Source of the DNA: Neostapfia colusana
Taxonomy: Eukaryota > Streptophyta > Magnoliopsida > Poales > Poaceae
Assembly: GCA_030760725.1 (NCBI GenBank)
Contig: JASWHV010000005.1
Location: forward strand, 27,351,241-27,415,240
Direction of reading: 5' to 3'
Length of the DNA: 64,000 nucleotides
The stretch's first letter is position 1. Each line of letters begins with the position of its first letter. A program made the translations under genes and the position numbers. Of this stretch, positions 56,503-64,000 are shown piece by piece. The notes under the pieces are model-generated. The model ran no database searches. It worked only from the letters and a program-made list of their open reading frames with translations, and was not told where the DNA came from.

Positions 56503-57802
56503 TGACACGACCCCACTGTCTTGTCAAGCCAGGATCACACTGAGGGGTGCTGCGTTGCACAGCTCCGGATGACACACATCAAAGGTACAAAGCGGAAGCA
56601 AAGTTTTATTACATAAACCAGTTTATGAACATTTTTACAACAAAATAGTCCAGTCTACACTCACGGGCATAGACTATGCATCGAGTTCACGTTCAGCCCG
56701 TGAATGTGTTCCCGCTAGCATGCACACACTAACACGGCGGCGTGCACGACTCCCACTCGACGGGGTTCCCCTCCTGGGGTTCCGTCTCCTCCTCGGGAGT
56801 CCATTCCTCATAAAACCCTGCAAAAGCTTCAAACACAAGCAGTGAGCACAATGGCTCAGCAAGACTGACCCGTCTCTCCTATACATGAAACTTCTACATG
56901 AAGGTTGATAGGTTACATGAGGTAAAATAAGTTGCAAAGGACTCGCCTAATTAGTGGAACCTTACTTTCAAGTTTTAGCAGCAGGTTGTGGAGAACCTTA
57001 CGCTAAGGCACATGAGAGAGCCGCAATCAAACAAGAAACGCATTTGTCTCATGTACTTTGCCCAAAGTTGAAAATAACTTTAATTAGCTCTAAAGCTACA
57101 ACAAGACATTAACAAGCAAAGTATGCCTTTCAAATCAGCAAACTTTTAACATGTATCTAGCCTGTTCTTTCTACGTCACGGTACAGTGAACAAGTGGTAC
57201 TCACTGACCACGAGGGACGGCGATTATAATCGATTTACACCTGCAGGGTTACCCCAATAACCCGTCACGTACCCCCGTACTCGATGTTGCCTACAGCAAC
57301 CATCACGGACATCATACGCAACCACCTTTCACCCGTCAGCCAAATGTTGAACCGGTCTGATCGTCCCGAGCAAGAGGTCTCTGCGTGTGCATCCACAGTG
57401 CCGCGAGCCGATTTACACCTCGAGCTCTCAACCTACCCTCTGAATGACCAGCTATGCCTCAACACCCAGCTACCCGAGTTACATCGGTTTTCCGGTTCCT
57501 ATATAGCCGGTAGGTCTTCGGTACTGTTCTAGCTTGTTCAACAGGCCAGCACACGGCTCGGTCCAAAATCGACACAAGCGGAGCTATAGCACCCAGGCCC
57601 CAACGTCCTGCTGCCCTTACTCTCCGCTGGGTCTCATTTTTCTTTCCATGTGTTTCATTTGCTATCTCTACCCGAGTCGAGTGCCTCTAGCCTATCCTCG
57701 CGAGTAGTTCCAACTACTCGACTTGTACCGAATCCTACACTATCTTAGCATTGCAGTAGCTAAATGGGGTTTTCAATCCTAATCCCAACCCATGGTTTTC
57801 TT
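56503..57802 (-). mobile_element. LTR A, first part, inserted in the chromovirus RNase H
   Basis: Starts TGACACGACCCC directly after TGCTC (56498-56502, likely TSD). It has family landmarks GGGTGCTGCGTTGCACAGC, AAAGCGGAAGC, CGAGGGACGGCGATTATAATC and CCAACTACTCGACTTG. At 57803 it is split by a second copy (TSD TTCTT) and resumes at 61867. No gene is present. Confidence 0.85.
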
Positions 57803-60800
57803 TGACACGACCCCCCTTGGTCCTGTCGATCCAGGATCACGCTGAGGGGTGCTGCGTTGCACAGCACCGTATCACACACGTCAAAGGTACAAAGCGGAAG
57901 CGAAATTTTATTACATAAACAAGTTATGAACATGTTTACATCAAAATAAGTTCAGTCTACACTCGTGGGCGTAGACTAAGCATCAAGTGCACGTTCAGCC
58001 CTCGAACGTGTCCTTGCTAGCACACACGCACACTAACTCTGCGGCGTGCACGACTCCCACTCGACGGGGTTCCCCTCCTGGGGTTCCGTCTCCTCTTCGG
58101 GAGTCCCTTCCTCATAGAACCCTGCAAAATCTTCAAACACAAGCAGTGAGCACGAAGGCTCAGCAAGTCTGACCCGTCTCACCTAAACATGGAACTTCTA
58201 CATGAGGGTAATGGGTTACATGAGGTAAAATCAGTTGCAAGGACTCGCCTAATTAGTAGAACCTTACTTTCAAGTTTTAGCAGCAGGTTGTGGAGAACCT
58301 TACGCTAAGGTACATGAGAGAGCTGCAATCAAACAAGAAACGCATTTCTCTCATGTACTTTGCCCAAAGTTGAAAAGAACTTTAGTTAGCTCTAAGCTAC
58401 AGCATATCATTAACAATCAATGTCCATCTTTCAATCAGCAACATTTTAACATGTGACTAGCCTATTCTTTCTACGTCATGGTACAGTGAACAAGTGGTAC
58501 TCACTGACCGCGAGGGACGGCGATTATAATCGATTTACACCTGCAGGGTTACCCGAACAACCCGTCACGTACGCCCGTACTCGATGTTGCCTACAACAAC
58601 CATCACGGACGCCGTACGTGACTACCTTTCACCCGTCAACCAAATATTGAACCGGTCCCATCGTCCCGAGCAAGAGGTCTCTGCACGCGCATCTCTGTGC
58701 CGCCAGCCGATTTACACCTCGAGCTCTCAACCTACCCTCTGAACGACGGGCAATGCCTCAATACCCAGCTACCCGAGTTACATCAGTTTCCCAGTTCCCA
58801 TATAGCCGGTAGGTCTTCGGTACTGTTCAAGCTTGTTCAACAGGCCCGCACACGGCTCGGTCCTCAATCGACACAAGCGGAGCTACAGCACACAGGCCCC
58901 AAAGTCCTGCTGCCCTTACTCTCCGCCCGTTCTCATTTTCTTGCCATGTGTAACATGTGCTATCTCTACCCGAGCAATGTGCCTCTAGCCTATTCTCGCG
59001 AGTAGTTCCAACTACTCGACTTGTACCGAATCCTACTCTATCCTAGCAATGCAGTAGCTTACGGGGTTTGCAATCCTAGACCCAACCCATGGTTCTCTTG
59101 GCTATGTAGTGGGGCTTCCAAACAAGACTCTAATGCACAGAATAAAGGAAACAAGTATGTGCTCAAAACAATAAAAATTTGTAAAAAGGTTAATGCAAAC
59201 CGGAGCTTGCCTTGCTGCTCCTCCGGAGTTACGAAGTCTAGGACTTCGGGTTCCTCCTCGACCTTAGCGACTACATGATGGAAGCAATATATGTATCAAT
59301 TTAAATGCATATGTATTGATTTTGAAGTTGTTAAGTCTATAACTTTTACTGTGGCTTGGTTACAACCTAAATAGAGACTTGGTCAAGTTTTAGTTGAAGC
59401 AAAGCTCATTTGAGCCCTCCACAATTAATTATGTCCTTGACCTTAATTGGAACTCTTAGGGTGTTCTAAGGATTTTCATGAAGCAAACTATGACTTTCTG
59501 AAAACTAGATTTTCAGAGGGTTCTAATGGAGTTGGTCTCACTTAATTTGGAAGTTCCTAACTAAAGATATGAGCTAAACAATTTCAGAGAAAATTCTGAA
59601 AATGTTTCTGAACATTTTCTATTTTCTCTGGAACAGTTTCACTAATCACATCATTAGGTGGATCAAATGAGCTCAAATGGATCTGAAATTTTTATGGTAG
59701 TTTAGGGATATTTTGGTGAACATCCCAGCAAAATTTCAGGATTTTCCTCCACAGGAGTCTCCAGTGAAAATTCCAACAATTTAAACTTTGAGGATTTAAT
59801 TCTGGAGAATTAAGGAATTTCATGAAGTGAAACTTGATTTGCTGGAAAGTGCTCAGAGAGCTGAATCCCGCAAAATTTGGTTCACTCAATTTGGAGCTTT
59901 CTAGCCAAAGTTATGAGGATTTGAAGTTTGGAAGAATTCTGAAATTCGGGGAAAAGTTTAAACTCTCGGGGCCCGCGGGGACACCTGTCGAGCGCGGAGG
60001 TGTCCGGCACACCGGGGATACCACACGTGTCGAGCGCAGAGGTGTCCGGCACACCGGAGCTCACAGGGTATTTGCGCGCCAGCACAGCCGATCCCCGGCC
60101 ACACCCGATCCCAATTTAAATTCTTCAGCCGCTGACACGTGGGCCAGACGGCTTCTTCTTCCTCCCGCCGTTCTCTCGCGCCCGCGCCGCCGACCTCGCC
60201 GGATCAGACTCGGGGCTCGCCGGCTCGCCGCTGCCGGACCTCCCATGGGCTGAAACTCGCCGCCAGGGGGTTGTCGACGTCGAGGAACACGTCGGTGGTG
60301 TCAGGTCGGGCTGGGGGTGACTGGAAATAGCTCGGCGACGTGACGCGGCCTCGGTTGAGGTTCGGCGCCGTCGACCGTGGGTTTTAACCTGCCAACACCT
60401 CGAACAAACGGTCCTACTGCATCAGCGTACCTCTAGGAAGCTCGACAAGGTGTAAAAAGGGTTCAGGGATGGCGGCAAGTCGGTCGGCACCGTGTGACCG
60501 ATCGTGCCCGCCATGACCTCTCTTGATCGAGCTCGAAATTCGTCACTCCTAGACAGTTTCACGCTACGGATGCAGAAAAGAACTTGATCGCCGCCTAGTC
60601 CAGCGTCTATGTGTAGAATCTGATGACCTCCGAAAGATCATAGAGTGAGAATTTAAAGAAACCGTACCGGAAGCTCGGGTTACGGTCGCCGGAGCAAAAA
60701 CTGGAAATTCTTTGCGGATTCTTCACGGTTGGCTTCCAAGCTTGGAGGAGAGCAGCACGGTGGTCACGCCCTCCTGTTGCCTCTCTCGCTGGACCGTGAA

Positions 60801-61861
60801 AACGCCTGTGGAACGCTGCCCATGGGCACCTGACTCTCGGCTGAGACTAGGTCGCCGCGGTGGCGATCGTTTTCGGGCAAAGGAGGTCGGAGCTCGGGGT
60901 TTCTGGCGTTGGGGAGGTGGGGTGCGACCTCAGGTGGCTGTCTAGCAGTTCAGGAACGAAGGAGGAGATGGTTTTGCTGATTTTCCCGATTGAGCAGAGA
61001 GCTGCGGCGAGAGACAATGCCGCTGTTCAGGTCTGCCCGCGAGAAGATAAAGCCAGCCGACTCCTGCTCGGCTGAGGCGGTGCCGGTCGCATGGGGGCAC
61101 GAGCAAGCCGCCCTGGGCGCGGATAGGGAAGCAGCTGGTGGCGCCGGTAGCTGCTCGGTGGCACAGCCGACAGCTGCTCGGTGGAATTTCCCACCGAGAC
61201 TCTGACTTTGGGTGAAAGTCTCTCCTTCTTCCCTCTATGCCATGTGGGTCCCACCCGGGGTTTTAACCTCTGAAATTTACTCCTGATCACTGTAGTGAAC
61301 AGTGAACCCCACAATACCCCTGGTGATTCAGATTATTTACCCTTGAGCCATTCGAATTGAATAGGATTCGAATTGGGTTTGGTTTGAGTGAATTTCAGCA
61401 CAAGTGCAGTTTTGAATTCAAATGAAGTTTGAATTTGCCCCACTTAGTTCATGTCAAGATCAACTCCAAATGGATTGAAAATTGGTGTGTGAGCTCACAA
61501 AAATGTGCTGAGTAAGAATATGCCTCCCACTTTTAAATTCATGGGATAAAAACAGTTTGAATTTGAATATGGTTTCAAACTGCCCTCTTCCTAACTATAC
61601 CCAAAATGACCTCAAAAAGGTTTTGAATTTGGGTGAAACTTGGCATGGACATCCTTAGTAAAGTGTAGGAGTTTTCTTATGTCCAGCCCATCTATATCAC
61701 ATGTGGGAAATACCACTTTTGCAAGGTGTGAGCTTGTTCTCTAATGAGCATGTTGATAATTGTTACTTGCTCTTCATTTGTGTTCATCATCCTTCCTCAA
61801 ATGAGGTGTGTGGTGTGGTGATGAACACTGCAAATGTGTGTCAAAAACTGAGGCCCTTACA
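57803..61861 (-). mobile_element. Complete solo LTR B of the same gypsy family
   Basis: 4059 bp, TGACACGACCCC...GGCCCTTACA, flanked by TTCTT at 57798-57802 and 61862-61866. There is no internal element sequence, so it is a solo LTR left by LTR-LTR recombination. Parts: landmark-rich first 1.4 kb, AT-rich 59290-59950, GC-rich 59960-61260, then AT-rich to the end. GTGTCGAGCGCGGAGGTGTCC-like units repeat near 59985-60060. The Pro/Arg-rich frames in the GC part are not supported. Confidence 0.9.
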
Positions 61862-61866
61862 TTCTT

Positions 61867-62155
61867 GCTATGCATTTGGGTTTCAAACAAGACTCTAATG
61901 CAAGAAGTAAGTGGTACTCAAAGTAAGTTCTCAAAACAATAAAAATTTATAAAAGGGGTTAATACAAACCGGAGCTTGCCTTGCTGCTGTTGGTCGTAGG
62001 CTAGCTGCTCTTCCGGAGTGACGAAATCTAAGACTTTGGGTTCCTCCTCAACCTTAGCGACTACATGAGATAACATAAATATGTATCAATTTAAATGCAT
62101 TTGAGTTCAATTTAACTTCTGAAGACTATAAGTCTTACTAGACAGACCCAATGAC
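61867..62155 (-). mobile_element. LTR A, second part
   Basis: Continues LTR A after the TTCTT-flanked solo LTR (TTCAAACAAGACTCTAATGCA, then ACCGGAGCTTGCC, GCGACTACATGA). It is split again at 62156 by a third copy; ATGAC precedes that start. Confidence 0.85.
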
Positions 62156-64000
62156 TGACACGACCCCACGGTCTTGTCGAACCAGGATCACGCTGAGGGG
62201 TGCTGCGTTGCACAGCACCGGATAACACACATCAAAGGTACAAAGCAGAAGCAAAACTTTTATTACATAAATTGGTTTATAAACATTTTTACATCAAAAT
62301 AGGTCCAGTCCACACTCACGGGCGTAGACTACGCATCAAGTTTACGTTCATCCCTTGAACGTTTTCTTGCTAGCACACACGCACACTAACACGGCGGCGT
62401 GCACGACTCCCACTCGACGGGGTTCCCCTCCTAGGGTTCCGTCTCCTCTTCAGGAGTCCCTTCCTCATAGAACCCTGCAAAAGCTTCAAACACAAGCAGT
62501 GAGCATGAAGGCTCAGCAAGTCTGACCCGTCTCACCTAAACATGGAACTTCTACATGAGGGGTGATGGGTTACATGAGGTAAAAACCAGTTGCAAAGGAC
62601 TCGCCTAATTAGTGGAACCTTACTTTCAAGTTTTAGCAGCAGGTTGTGGAGAACCTTATGCTCAGGCACATGAGAGAGTCGCAATCAAACAAGAAACGCT
62701 TTTCTCTCATGTACTTTGCCCAAAGTTGAAAGGAACTTTAGTTAGCTCTAAACTACAGCAATCACTAACAATCAAGTCCATCTTTCAATCAGCAACATTT
62801 TAACATGCAACTAGCTTGTTCTTTCTACGCCACGGTACAGTGAACAAGTGGTACTCACTGACCGCGAGGGACGGTGATTATAATCGATTTACACCTGCAG
62901 GGTTACCTGAACAACCTGTCACGTACGCCCGTACTCGATGTTGCCTACAACAACCATCACGGACGCCGTATGCGACCACCTTTCACCCGTAAGCCGAATA
63001 TTGAACTGGTCCCATCGTCCTGAGCAAGAGGTCTCTGCACGCGCATCTCAGTGCCACCAGCCGATTTACACCTCAAGCTCTCAACCTACCCTCTGAACGA
63101 CGGGCAATGCCTCAATACCCAGCTACCCGAGTTACATCAGTTTCCTGGTTTCCATATAGCCGGTAGGTCTTTGGTACTGTTCTAGCTTGTTCAACAGGCC
63201 CGCACACGGCTCTGTCCTCAATCGACACAAGCGGAGCTATAGCACACAGGCCCCAAAGTCCTGCTGCCCTTACTCTCCGCTCGGTCTCATTTTTCTTGCC
63301 ATGTGTATCATGTGCTATCTCTATCCGAGTCGAGTGCCTCTAGCCTATGCTCGCGAGTAGTTCCAACTACTCGACTTGTACCGAATCCTACTCTATCTTA
63401 GCATTGCAGTAGCTAACGGGGTTTTCAATCTTAATCCCAACCCATGGTTTTCTTGGCTATGCAGTTGGGTTTCCAAACAAGACTCTAATGCAAGGAATAA
63501 TAGTATTCAAAGATGTGATCAAAACAGTAAAAATTTGTAAAAAGGTTAATGCAAACCGGAGCTTGCCTTGCTGCTCTTGGTCGTAGGCTAGCTGCTCCTC
63601 CGGAGTCACGAAGTCTAGGACTTCGGGTTCCTCCTCGACCTTAGCGACTACATGATAGAAGAAGTACATGTATTAATTTAAATGCATTTGTATTAAGTTT
63701 GAACTTGTGAAGCTTATAAGTCCCACTAGACAGACTCAATGACTGTGAAACTTTTACTGTGGCTTGTTTACAACCTAATTACAGACTTGGTCAAGTTTTA
63801 GTTGCAGCAAGGCTCATTTGAGCCCTCCACAATTAATTATGTACTCGACCTTAATAGGAACTCTTAGGGTGTTCTAGGGATTTTCATGGAAAAAACCATG
63901 ACTTTATGAAAACTAGATTTTCAGAGGGTTCTAATGGAGTTGGTGTCAATTAATTTGGATGTTCCTAGCTAAAGATATGAGCTAAACAATTTCAGAGAAA
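62156..64000 (-). mobile_element. LTR C, third copy, runs off the window
   Basis: Starts TGACACGACCCCACGG after ATGAC (62151-62155). It matches 57803-59650 along its length with few differences. The right end is outside the window, so solo LTR versus full element cannot be told. Confidence 0.85.

Noticed and set aside
60139..61314. Arg/Ala-rich frames in the solo LTR as plant genes
   Set aside because: They sit in the GC-rich LTR core, overlap on both strands, and have no recognisable domain.

Overview
The window looks like intergenic heterochromatin from a grass nuclear genome, probably a panicoid grass. It is built almost entirely of nested transposable elements. I found no host gene, tRNA, rRNA or CRISPR array. 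The assignment rests on Ty1/copia polyproteins with Met-tRNA primer sites, Ty3/gypsy RNase H-integrase-chromodomain remnants, a plant CACTA (En/Spm) element with spliced genes, and LTRs ending TG...CA flanked by target-site duplications (TSDs). The species call is inference.

Layout. 1-1324: end of an LTR (family D). 1325-2314: gypsy pol remnant on +. 2315-7161: its long 3' LTR. 7162-7426: primer site and gag start of an older minus-strand chromovirus whose 5' LTR (E) begins at 7427. E is split by a non-autonomous LTR element (8741-23222, TSD GACAT). That element's left LTR is itself split by a copia element (9823-19499, TSD GTACC). E resumes at 23228 and stops at LTR F (23934 on). F meets a reverse-oriented relative, LTR G, near 26.1 kb, giving a large imperfect inverted repeat. 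G contains a 9.2-kb CACTA transposon (29534-38778, TSD CAC) and is then cut at 39057 by a second family-D LTR. That D copy contains an 11.2-kb SIRE/Maximus-type copia element (41532-52690, TSD AGAGG). 53492-56502 is a chromovirus 3' LTR end plus RNase H, integrase and chromodomain. From 56503 to the window end, three LTRs of one gypsy family are nested in each other; the middle one (57803-61861, TSD TTCTT) is a complete solo LTR.

Coding potential. The CACTA element has an open two-exon TNP2-type transposase, but its second gene carries three in-frame stops. The SIRE element has one uninterrupted pol frame (45750-48974); its gag has a frameshift and its third ORF has a stop and a frameshift. 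The other copia element has three in-frame stops and one frameshift in gag-pol. All other protein-coding sequence is fossil.

The most interesting pattern is regulatory. Three unrelated minus-strand LTR families carry arrays of short palindromic sites upstream of the TATA box: CCGGACTAGTCCGG in the SIRE LTR, and CACGTG/ACGTGTC boxes in family D and in the non-autonomous element.
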